Assembly: GCA_921293015.1 (NCBI GenBank)
Contig: OV121097.1
Span: forward strand, 15,127,924-15,191,923
Length of the DNA: 64,000 bases
Reading direction: 5' to 3'
From: Phorcus lineatus
Taxonomy: Eukaryota > Mollusca > Gastropoda > Trochida > Trochidae
Shown here: piece after piece, positions 1-9,300 of the stretch
Layout: every line of letters starts with the position of its first letter
Position numbering within the stretch: the stretch's first letter is position 1
Notes under the pieces: model-generated
What the model was told of the DNA's origin: nothing
Database searches by the model: none
The model's input: the letters and a program-made list of their open reading frames with translations, nothing else
Made by a program: the position numbers and the translations under genes

Positions 1-888
1 TGAACCAACAATTGGTACACTTTATATAGATAACAAAACAGTACTATTTATGAGCATGTATAACGTTTGTCTGAAACATCCTAACATTTAATGTAGCCAA
101 TGTATGTTTTCCATATTTAAGCAAATTCTGCTAAAGTTCATTAATAGGAAATGAAGAGATTATCATATATATATCCTTTGTAAATTTTTGTTTTTTTCAG
201 ACTCTTATTGTTAACTGGATATAAAACAGTTGAATCCATTGCAATTTAAAAAATTGTCCAACACAACAATCTGAAATTTCTACCATATGTTTCTACAATA
301 GTGAAAGGGGACTGAAACTGAGTTATTCATTAAAAGTGAAAAATCTCATATTTAAATAGAAACTAAAAGGTTTTAGTAGAGTTTATGAAGACTGGAGACA
401 ATATATTTTATCACTTGCCATATACTGCATGTTTCCTTCTATACTGCTAATCCTTGTATTCCTTTTGCATATTTTACATTATTACCCTGTATTCCAATAT
501 CACGTTTTTTGTGCATGTCATCATTTATTTATCTATTATGACGTACTTACGTATATCCATCCTTAGTTAAAAGGCCTTGAAGAATATCTTTTATGCATAG
601 TAACTAATAGACTCCCTTTCAAATTTATTAAAATTAATTCTCTTGCAAAGACATGCACGTATTTTTAGATTAACAATACCTAATTCGTTTAAATATTCCT
701 TTCATTTTTAATTACTCCTTTCGTTTTTAATTACGGCAAATTTTTGTAAACTTCCGCTCTCTGCACATGCGCATTCACTCTTCCATTGTCTTCACTTTCA
801 CACAGTTCCATATCTTGCCGCAGTTTTTTACGAAGAGATCGAATCCATACGTTTACTCTTAGGAGTACGTTGAGTCACGTCCATCACC
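1..888. other. Intronic or non-coding DNA left of the retrotransposon
   Basis: AT-rich sequence with no convincing exon. It should lie within the RNPEP intron that precedes the exon at 6212, because the downstream exon begins in mid-protein and its upstream partner is not in the window. The last 200 bases before 889 are probably the 5' non-coding part of the DIRS/Ngaro-like element, but I could not find the element's terminal repeats, so its left edge is undefined. Confidence 0.5.
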
Positions 889-2343
889 ATGCCGGGCAGA
901 AGTACCCGTCGGAAATCTCAAACGAGGCCTGCCGTCCCTTCTCGCTCAGATGACGATGGCCCTCTACCTAACAGTTCCAGTGCCAGTACCAGTACCATCC
1001 AAGATGGCGACCTCTCAGCCAGCACTCGCGCGAGGATTCGCTACAATACAGTCACACCGGATACTCAGATTGACGATCCAAACCCTTTGAATTGGTCACT
1101 TTCAACAGTTCGCCGGAGAATATCAAGCGACTTGGGGATCGTCAGCGTGCCGTCGGGTATGAAATTACCTCAACTGTTAAAGTTTTACAACGACAACAAA
1201 CGTTTGCAGACGGCACCAACCGGAAGTACTACCCCTGACCAGTCTGGATCGACACAAGACGAAGTGGTGGACATTAATTCTTTAGTAACGGCCGTTAAAC
1301 AGCTACAAGACTCTGTAAAAATGATCACGGAAACACTTATCAATCCCAGCATTCCGAGTGTTACATCACCCTTGCCGTCAGCTGTCCATCAGTCTTCCTC
1401 AATCACGCTTCCTCCGCCAGCTGACACCACATCAACCTTACTGCCGCATGTGACCTCTTTGCCATTGTCAGGTTCCAAGGGGCAACCAGGTAGCTTTACT
1501 TTATTTACGACAATCCCTGATCAGCATGCCTCAGTAGTGGGAGGGCAAGAATTTCAGTATGCCAGTCTCATGGATATAGAAGTTGTATCGCCTTCATTAC
1601 GCAGACAAATTACCGAGGGAAAAGATGTAAATCTGGCATGTCTCCTCATGCCAGACGACATATCAAATCAAGGACGAGTCATAGAGCTAGGTAGCTGCGA
1701 ACTACAACTGAAGACACCTACGGACCCTCGTTTACAACATGTTTTGACCATTCAGGAGTTCATCGTTGCCTTTTCCCGGTTCAAAAATGTCTTACTGCAA
1801 GACTGGCCTACCCGTCGCTCAAGCCTCGACAAATACATGCAAATCATAATTGAGATGCATGCAAGATTTGGTGGGACTTTGTTCTACCATTACCACAAGA
1901 CTTTCTCAGCTAAGGCGGCTACAGCATTAGCCCTCACAAACAAGCTGCCATCATGGGGAACCAGAGACGAACAGCTCTACTTGAGTCTCATCTCTGGCCA
2001 CAAGGCAACTACCTGTGATCTTTGTCACCAAGCTGATCACAAGACAGAGTTTTGCCCGCTGATCATCACAAGGACACATCAACAATTACAACCCCCTGGA
2101 CAATCTACCTCTATGGGCACTAGTTTTCGGCAGCAAACCTCCTCCCACCAAGATGCCCGTGGCCGAATGATAACCTATCATCAAGGGAAAGCTCTCTGCA
2201 ACAATTACAATTTTGGAACATGCTCGTATCAAACCTGCCGGTTTCTGCACATTTGTTCCATTTGCAAGCGCCCACACCCCCAATCAAAATGCCTAAAGAT
2301 CAAAGACAGAACTGGGTCATCACCAAAACCAAGCAGTGCTTGA
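889..2343 (+). CDS. gag: Retrotransposon Gag-like protein with zinc fingers
   Basis: This 484-residue protein probably packages the element RNA. The N-terminal 100 residues are basic and Ser/Thr/Pro-rich. A CCHC knuckle (C-x2-C-x4-H-x4-C) lies at residues 376-389. A second Cys/His cluster, at about 437-468, starts CNNYNFGTC and has C, H and C spacings typical of ORF1 of DIRS/Ngaro elements. The frame ends at a TGA (2341-2343) followed by CTA, after which the same frame stays open into the RT domain. That suggests either programmed readthrough to a Gag-Pol fusion or a single recent nonsense mutation. The ATG at 889 is the first in frame and is preceded by ATCACC. Confidence 0.85.
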   Translation: MPGRSTRRKSQTRPAVPSRSDDDGPLPNSSSASTSTIQDGDLSASTRARIRYNTVTPDTQIDDPNPLNWSLSTVRRRISSDLGIVSVPSGMKLPQLLKFYNDNKRLQTAPTGSTTPDQSGSTQDEVVDINSLVTAVKQLQDSVKMITETLINPSIPSVTSPLPSAVHQSSSITLPPPADTTSTLLPHVTSLPLSGSKGQPGSFTLFTTIPDQHASVVGGQEFQYASLMDIEVVSPSLRRQITEGKDVNLACLLMPDDISNQGRVIELGSCELQLKTPTDPRLQHVLTIQEFIVAFSRFKNVLLQDWPTRRSSLDKYMQIIIEMHARFGGTLFYHYHKTFSAKAATALALTNKLPSWGTRDEQLYLSLISGHKATTCDLCHQADHKTEFCPLIITRTHQQLQPPGQSTSMGTSFRQQTSSHQDARGRMITYHQGKALCNNYNFGTCSYQTCRFLHICSICKRPHPQSKCLKIKDRTGSSPKPSSA

Positions 2344-3954
2344 CTACATGCTACGCCAAGCCCCATCAATGTAGTAGCTTTAAATCAATATCTACGTTTT
2401 CACCCTGACAGTGCCTTTGTTCAGAATCTAGTCAATGGTCTTCGGTATGGTTTTGACATTGGGATCAAACCTCTCCCTACACAAACCAAAGAGTGCAAAA
2501 ATTTACTTTCCGCCACAACAGACTGTGATGTTACAACAACACTGATAGATAAGGAACTAGGTAATGGTTTCATGATTGGACCATTTGAGCATTCACCTTT
2601 TCCAACTCACCGTATCAATCCAATCGGGGTGGTAGAAGGAAAATATTCCAAAAAGCAGAGACTGATCGTTGACATGTCTGCTCCTCATGAAGACCATGTG
2701 CACCCAAGCCTAAACTCCCTTATCGACAAAGATCAGTTTTCACTTACCTATGTTCGTATTGATGACGCCATCCGAATCATCAAGGATCTAGGTCAAGGCT
2801 GCTACATGGGAAAGACTGATATCAAGGACGCCTTCAAACTCATTCCTACCCATCCTTCATTATGGCACTTGCAAGGCATCCAGTGGAAAGGATTTTATTA
2901 CTACTACACGAGACTGGTATTCGGATCACGCTCGAGTCCAAAACTTTTCGATCTCTTGTCCCAAGCCATCTGTTGGATAGCAGAATCTCAGCGAGACATC
3001 AAACACATTCTCCACCTCCTTGACGATTTCATCTGCTTCGAAAAGACTCTAGCCACAGGCCAAGCTGTGATGTCGGCCATGCTGAACATTTTTCATGACC
3101 TCAATATTCCTCTTTCTCTCAACAAAACTGTAGGCCCCACTCAGTGTCTGGAGTACCTAGGTATCATCCTTGACAGCAACAAGATGGAGGCACGTTTACC
3201 ACAGGAAAAGATTCTGCGACTTATCAACATTATCAGTCTGGTGGAAGAGAGAAAGAAAGTTACCAAACGCACACTACTTGTGCTATTGGGTCACATGAAC
3301 TATGCGGTACAAGTCATCAGGCCCGGCAGGTCATTCATGAGTTATCTACTAGCAAAAGCCCACTCGGTGCGTGAATTGTACCATCACGTGAATATTGACA
3401 AACAAAGTCAACTCGACTTGAACATGTGGCACATGTTTCTTAAAAGCTGGAATGGGGTGTCTTTCTTCCTTGGCGACGTTATCAATTCCCCTGACTTGAA
3501 TTTGTACACAGACGCCTCGTCGACATGTGGTTTTGGAGGCTATTTTCAAGGACGATGGTTTTCACAGACATGGCCGCAGGAAATCCAAGATATTCTCAAC
3601 AAAGACACGTCAATGGCCCTCCTCGAACTATATCCTATAGTCACTGCTGCTGTACTCTGGGGTCCGTTATGGTGTCGACAGTCTATTTGTTTTTATTGTG
3701 ACAATACCGCCACAGTCAGTATCATTAACAAAGGTAGATCTAAATGTGCTATGATCATGTCCTTCATGCGTAGACTTACACTTAGTGCTCTGCAAAACAA
3801 CTTTGTCATCTCAGCTAAACATGTACCTGGGATAAAGAATTCTATAGCTGATGCATTATCCCGTTTTCAGATCACCAAGTTTCGTCAATTGGCTCCACGG
3901 GCCCAGCGTCATCCCACCAACTGCCCTCCAGTAGCCCTCTTGAAGTATCCCTGA
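2344..3954 (+). CDS. pol: Retrotransposon reverse transcriptase / RNase H
   Basis: The open frame continues directly from Gag past the TGA. The first ATG after the stop is at 2572 (460 residues from there), but 76 open codons precede it, so the natural product is likely a readthrough extension. RT fingers and palm are recognisable, with the KTDIKDAF motif at about residues 83-90 from M2572 and the catalytic pair as LLDDF (D151, D152), the LxDD variant common in DIRS elements. RNase H follows, with TDAS, LELYP, CDNTA and the final ADALSRF carrying the acidic residues. The frame stops at TGA 3952-3954 and overlaps the recombinase frame by about 100 bases. No methyltransferase domain is visible. 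Confidence 0.9.
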   Translation, partial: LHATPSPINVVALNQYLRFHPDSAFVQNLVNGLRYGFDIGIKPLPTQTKECKNLLSATTDCDVTTTLIDKELGNGFMIGPFEHSPFPTHRINPIGVVEGKYSKKQRLIVDMSAPHEDHVHPSLNSLIDKDQFSLTYVRIDDAIRIIKDLGQGCYMGKTDIKDAFKLIPTHPSLWHLQGIQWKGFYYYYTRLVFGSRSSPKLFDLLSQAICWIAESQRDIKHILHLLDDFICFEKTLATGQAVMSAMLNIFHDLNIPLSLNKTVGPTQCLEYLGIILDSNKMEARLPQEKILRLINIISLVEERKKVTKRTLLVLLGHMNYAVQVIRPGRSFMSYLLAKAHSVRELYHHVNIDKQSQLDLNMWHMFLKSWNGVSFFLGDVINSPDLNLYTDASSTCGFGGYFQGRWFSQTWPQEIQDILNKDTSMALLELYPIVTAAVLWGPLWCRQSICFYCDNTATVSIINKGRSKCAMIMSFMRRLTLSALQNNFVISAKHVPGIKNSIADALSRFQITKFRQLAPRAQRHPTNCPPVALLKYP

Positions 3955-3962
3955 ACAGAGAT

Positions 3963-4928
3963 ATGGACACCCTGTGGGATCATGCCCTAGCCCCAGCTAC
4001 CCTCTCAGTGTATTCAACAGGTCTGAATGCATTCTTGCACTTTATGCTTTTGTGTGGAATAAGATGTAGTGTGCCACATCTACCTCGCCTGTCACAGGAA
4101 ACTTTAATGATGTTTGTCACTTTTTGCCACTACCGCCTTCAAATTCGGCACACAACTATAAAGAGTTACTTGTGTGGCATTCGATTCTTCTACCTCAAGC
4201 ATGCATGTGCAAATCCTTGGACTTCTGGCTCAACTTCCAGACTAGAGACGATCATCCAAGCCATCAAACGACTTCAAGGAACCCGCCTCTACCGCCGCCT
4301 ACCCATTTCAGTGCCAATTCTGAAGAAATTGTGTCAGGTGCTCAATCAAGGCATCTTCACCCCATATGTGAATATTCTCATTAAAACGGCATGTTGTGTA
4401 GCTTTCTTTGCCTTCCTCAGGTGTGGCGAGTTCACATGTGAGAACTATGACCCGACAGTGCACTTATCACTAGCCTCCTTGGCTTTCAATAGCTCCCATA
4501 GCATAGCTTACATTGTGTTACAATCCTCTAAAACTGATCCATTCCGCCGCGGTGTGACAATCCAGCTGCACAGTGTCTCAGAGTCAAAGGTGTGTCCAGT
4601 GAGAGCACTTTTGTGTTATATAATGATGCGCAAACGCTCTCCCTTCAAAGTGCACGACCCCCTTTTTCTTACCCCTCAGGGACAAGCCATGAATAGACTT
4701 TTTTTCATTTCCCACCTTAAGAAAACCCTGGCTGCTGCAGGGTTCGACCATAGTGCTTACAATGGTCACTCCTTTCGTATAGGAGCGGCTACTGCGGCTG
4801 CACAGGCTAAGGTTCCCGATCATCTGATCAAAACACTTGGACGTTGGAACTCTGACTGCTATACCCGGTATATACGTGTTCCTGGCAGCAGCATCAAGCA
4901 AGCTCAAGAACAAATGTCTATGTTGTAA
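3963..4928 (+). CDS. Retrotransposon tyrosine recombinase
   Basis: This tyrosine recombinase would integrate the circular DNA copy of the element. From the ATG at 3963 it is 321 residues. The N-terminal SAM-like DNA-binding half begins around LAPATLSVYSTG. The catalytic half shows Arg153 in FLRCGEF, His269 and Arg272 in HSFRIGAA, a GRW box, and a nucleophile at Tyr300 or Tyr303 in CYTRYIR. The frame is open upstream of the ATG from 3852, overlapping the end of RT/RNase H in another register, so initiation may be internal or by frameshift. The R-H-R-Y set is complete, consistent with an active enzyme. Confidence 0.9.
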   Translation: MDTLWDHALAPATLSVYSTGLNAFLHFMLLCGIRCSVPHLPRLSQETLMMFVTFCHYRLQIRHTTIKSYLCGIRFFYLKHACANPWTSGSTSRLETIIQAIKRLQGTRLYRRLPISVPILKKLCQVLNQGIFTPYVNILIKTACCVAFFAFLRCGEFTCENYDPTVHLSLASLAFNSSHSIAYIVLQSSKTDPFRRGVTIQLHSVSESKVCPVRALLCYIMMRKRSPFKVHDPLFLTPQGQAMNRLFFISHLKKTLAAAGFDHSAYNGHSFRIGAATAAAQAKVPDHLIKTLGRWNSDCYTRYIRVPGSSIKQAQEQMSML

Positions 4929-5102
4929 ATAACTTTGTATACTCTTACTCATTATTATTATTATTATTTTTTCTTCTCTTCACAAATTTTTGGGGATTTC
5001 TCAGTTATTGCATAACTTCAAATTTGGGCTTTCATTCTCCCAAAAATTATACTATCAAATAACCGCATTATCTTAATTATTCCTTGGTAAGCTGCCTAAC
5101 AC
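4929..5102 (+). other. 3' non-coding region of the retrotransposon with an ATT run
   Basis: Follows the recombinase stop. It contains a short (ATT)n run at 4951-4967 and then AT-rich sequence. TGGTAAGCTG at 5085-5094 is complementary to CAGCTTACCA at 5897-5906, so the minisatellite between them is bracketed by a 10-bp inverted repeat. Whether this is an element terminus is not settled. Confidence 0.4.
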
Positions 5103-5108
5103 TTAATC

Positions 5109-5890
5109 ATGGTTACACCGTTGTCTGTAGCCATCGCATTCTGCCAGGCTGCACCGTTGTCTGCAACCTTCGCATTCCATCAGGCTGCACCGTTGTCTGT
5201 AGCCATCGCATTCCATCAGGCTGCACCGTTGTCTGTAGCCATCGCATTCCATCAGGCTGCACCGTTGTCTGCAGCCTTCGTATTCTGCCAGGCTGCACCG
5301 TTGTCTGCAGCCTTCGCATTCCATCAGGCTGCACCGTTGTCTGCAGCCTTCGCATTCCATCAGGCTGCACCGTTGTCTGCAACCTTCGCATTCCATCAGG
5401 CTGCACCGTTGTCTGTAGCCATCGCATTCCATCAGGCTGCACCGTTGTCTGTAGCCATCGCATTCCATCAGGCTGCACCGTTGTCTGCAGCCTTCGTATT
5501 CTGCCAGGCTGCACCGTTGTCTGCAGCCTTCGCATTCCATCAGGCTGCACCGTTGTCTGCAGCCTTCGCATTCCATCAGGCTGCACCGTTGTCTGCAGCC
5601 TTCGCATTCCATCAGGCTGCACCGTTGTCTGCAACCTTCGTATTCTGCCAGGCTGCACCGTTGTCTGCAACCTTCGCATTCCATCAGGCTGCACCGTTGT
5701 CTGTAGCCATCGCATTCTATCAGGCTGCACCGTTGTCTGCAGCCTTCGTATTCTGCCAGGCTGCACCGTTGTCTGCAACCTTCGCATTCCATCAGGCTGC
5801 ACCGTTGTCTGCAGCCTTCTCATACTTTAGGCTGCACCGTTTTTCTGCAGCCTTTCTCATCCTTGTTAGGCTGCACCGTTGTCTGTAGTC
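5109..5890. repeat. 36-bp minisatellite, about 21 copies
   Basis: Tandem 36-bp units of the type GCTGCACCGTTGTCTGCAGC plus CTTCGCATTCCATCAG. Variants differ mainly at GCAGCCTTC, GTAGCCATC and GCAACCTTC, and at CCATCAG versus CTGCCAG. Because 36 is divisible by three and the unit lacks stops, four of the six frames are open across the array; this is not evidence of coding. Each unit contains GGCTGCA and TGCAGCC 8 bases apart, so it can fold into a small hairpin, weakened in the GTAGCC and GCAACC variants. The last two copies, from about 5810, are degenerate. The array lies just downstream of the retrotransposon recombinase. Confidence 0.95.
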
Positions 5891-5923
5891 TGGCGTCAGC
5901 TTACCATGGAACAAAAACTTTAC

Positions 5924-5982
5924 AGGCCTACCAGCCATCCAAATCTCATCTTTATTCCATCCTATTGGTCACTGGTAGGCCT
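5924..5982. repeat. Short inverted repeat AGGCCTACCAG / CTGGTAGGCCT
   Basis: Perfect 11-bp arms at 5924-5934 and 5972-5982 with a 37-base spacer, immediately after the minisatellite. It may be part of the retrotransposon end or a separate foldback; I cannot tell which. Confidence 0.6.
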
Positions 5983-6211
5983 TCACATCATAATTCATTA
6001 TTTTATTGCAACTGAGAATTCCTCATTTATGCCAAAATATTTTATAAACTATATTATTGTCATTCTTGTCTTTGTTGTTTGTCTCCAGTCGAAGTAAAAC
6101 CATAGAGCATTGTATGTATTCAGCCAGTCAAACCGTGATATGCTGATATATTTTAGAGTTCAATGTAGAGCTTGTCATGAAGTTTTTAAAAAATTGCCTC
6201 TTTGATCCCAG

Positions 6212-6391
6212 GACCACCCACTGAATCGACTGAGGGTGGTGATAGAGCACGGGGTCGACCCTGACGATACGTACAACGAGACTCCCTATGAGAAGGGCTA
6301 CTGTTTCGTCAGCTATCTTCAACATCTCGTCGGTGACAAACAAAAGTTTGACCAGTTCCTGAAGGACTATGTGAACGAATTCAAGTACAGG
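6212..6391 (+). CDS. RNPEP: RNPEP exon A (60 codons)
   Basis: Phase 0 at both ends, after acceptor GATCCCAG and before donor GTAATA. It encodes DHPLNRLRVVIEHGVDPDDT followed by YNETPYEKG, the most conserved part of this gene's C-terminal half, and ends EFKYR. The preceding exon is not in the window. Confidence 0.93.
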
Positions 6392-9300
6392 GTAATAATT
6401 TGCTTAATTATACAACATAAATAGGGGTTGAATTTGTTCTCTCTCTTTTTGTTTTTTAAAAATTTGCTTCAGTCACACCAAGAATCGTCTATATACCAAA
6501 TTTTAGTCATCATCATTTTGGCAACTTTTTTATGTATGAGATATTAAATCTTAAGTGATATATGATCTAATAAATGCAAGTAACACAATTTTAACAACAT
6601 TGTCCACCAAATATTTGTTATGCCCTAAATATAAGTTTTTTGAAGTTGTAATTTTTTCTTTTCAGAGTGTCGTTGCTGCTGACACGTTGGATTACTTTCT
6701 GAATTACTTCCCAGAGCTCAAGGAGCAAAACATCGATAAAAAGTAAATATCTTCATTCGCATCTTTCCTTTTCAAAGTCTCACCATAGTTTTACATTAAT
6801 GCAATCCAAAGCATGTTTCCATGACTTGGAAAGAATGAGGAATTGTTGTTGATGTTCAAATTTAGATCCTTCATTACCAATTAATTTTGATGACCTTCGG
6901 AAAAGTTTCAAAGTCACATCAAAAGATTGATGCAATATCTAAAAAACAAAGGTTAATTTGTTTAAATTTGATGAGAATCTAAGTTGATACTACTCAACAT
7001 ATGATTACCTTTTATGGGGACTTTCATTGGGTTTTTTCACATAGAAAATAAGTTACTAGATTGCTAACATGTCAGATGAACTCATCATTAATTGGAGATG
7101 AGATACAAACATGCATGGGTCGCCTCAAAATATTTTACAATGGAGACGTGGCTCCAGCTGTTACAATCAGGTTGTACTCCAATGCATTGTTTCCATGTTG
7201 TTGCTTGCCTTTAAATGTCCAAACTTCCGTTTCCCAAATAGTATAGAAGTATCCTGAAGAGGTATTTACATACTTAACACTTTTTTTAGATCACAAATAT
7301 GTTCGCCTCCAATAAACCCAACCAGCCAGATCTCTGCACAACACACCTAAACTTCTAAACTTACGTCACAACATTGTGACACTTCGCCTCACATCAACTC
7401 TCAACTCACCACATCCAGCCGACCTCATCTCACCTCCCACTTAATCTTTCAAATCGTCACACCTCACCACTATGGTTTCATCAAAGATCTTGGCTCCTCT
7501 CACACCAGTCTTTGGTTCCCCTCGCCTTACCTTTCATTTCCTTACAACAGTCATTTCACATTCCTTCATATCAGTCGCTTTACCTCTCCCCATCTCTCTT
7601 CACCTCATTCACTTTACCTCTACCCATCTCTCTTCACCTCATTCACTTTACCTCTCCCCATCTCTCTTCACATCAGTTGCATTACCTCTCCCCATCTCTC
7701 TTCACATCAGTCACTTTACCTCTCCACATCTCTCTTCACATCATTCACTTTACCTCTCCCCATCTCTCTTCACCTCATTCACTTTACCTCTCCCCATCTC
7801 TCTTCACCTCATTCACTTTACCTGTCCCCATCTCTCTTCACCTCAGTCACTTTACCTCTCCCCATCTCTCTTCACCTCAGTCACTTTACCTCTCCCCATC
7901 TCTCTTCACCTCATTCACTTTACCTCTCCCCATCTCTCTTCACCTCAGTCACTTTACCTCTCCCCATCTCTCTTCACCTCATTCACTTTACCTCTACCCA
8001 TCTCTCTTCACCTCATTCACTTTACCTCTCCCCATCTCTCTTCACATCAGTTGCATTACCTCTCCCCATCTCTCTTCACCTCATTCACTTTACCTCTCCC
8101 CATCTCTCTTCACCTCAGTCACTTTACCTCTCCCCATCTCTCTTCACCTCAGTCACTTTACCTCTCCCCATCTCTCTTCACATCAGTCACTTTACCTCTC
8201 CACATCTCTCTTCACATCATTCACTTTACCTCTCCCCATCTCTCTTCACCTCATTCACTTTACCTCTCCCCATCTCTCTTCACCTCATTCACTTTACCTG
8301 TCCCCATCTCTCTTCACCTCAGTCACTTTACCTCTCCCCATCTCTCTTCACCTCAGTCACTTTACCTCTCCCCATCTCTCTTCACCTCATTCACTTTACC
8401 TCTCCCCATTTATCTTCACATCAGTCGCTTTACCTCTCCCCATCTCTCTTCACCTCATTCACTTTACCTCTCCCCATCTCTCTTCACCTCATTCACTTTA
8501 CCTCTCCCCATCTCTCTTCACCTCATTCACTTTACCTCTCCCCATCTCTCTTCACATCAGTCGCTTTACCTCTCCCCATCTCTCTTCACCTCATTCACTT
8601 TACCTCTCCCCATCTCTCTTCACCTCATTCACTTTACCTCTCCCCATCTCTCTTCACCTCAGTCGCTTTACCTCTCCCCATCTCTCTTCACCTCAGTCAC
8701 TTTACCTCTCCCCATCTCTCTTCACCTCATTCACTTTACCTCTCCCCATCTCTCTTCACCTCAGTCACTTTACCTCTCCCCATCTCTCTTCACATCAGTT
8801 GCATTACCTCTCCCCATCTCTCTTCACATCAGTCACTTTACCTCTCCCCATCTCTCTTCACCTCAGTCACTTTACCTCTCCCCATCTCTCTTCACCTCAT
8901 TCACTTTACCTCTCCCCATCTCTCTTCACCTCAGTCGCTTTACCTCTCCCCATCTCTCTTCACCTCAGTCACTTTACCTCTCCCCATCTCTCTTCACATC
9001 AGTTGCATTACCTCTCCCCATCTCTCTTCACATCAGTCACTTTACCTCTCCCCATCTCTCTTCACATCAGTCACTTTACCTCTCCCCATCTCTCTTCACA
9101 TCAGTCGCTTTACCTCTCCCCATCTCTCTTCACCTCATTCACTTTACCTCTCCCCATCTCTCTTCACCTCAGTCACTTTACCTCTCCCCATCTCTCTTCA
9201 CATCAGTCGCTTTACCTCTCCCCATCTCTCTTCACCTCAGTCACTTTACCTCTCCCCATCTCTCTTCACCTCAGTCACTTTACCTCTCCCCATCTCTCTT

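Larger units (their letters stand above)
889..4928 (+). mobile_element. DIRS-order, Ngaro-like tyrosine-recombinase retrotransposon (coding body)
   Basis: Three consecutive open frames encode Gag, reverse transcriptase/RNase H and a tyrosine recombinase, the order of the DIRS retrotransposons. Such elements copy through RNA and integrate by recombinase rather than a DDE integrase. No adenine-methyltransferase-like domain follows RNase H, which favours a Ngaro-type over a DIRS1-type element (inference). Apart from the single TGA at 2341 there are no internal stops or frameshifts within the domains, so the copy looks young and possibly functional. It sits in an intron of RNPEP in the same orientation as the gene. 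I could not identify split direct or inverted terminal repeats; the true ends probably extend beyond the coding body on both sides. Confidence 0.9.

Noticed and set aside
4584-4952. Minus-strand open frame of 122 codons
   Set aside because: Antisense shadow of the tyrosine recombinase gene.
5084-5888. Four overlapping open frames on both strands with 12-residue repeats
   Set aside because: All are translations of the 36-bp minisatellite. Simultaneous openness in four frames is a property of the repeat unit.
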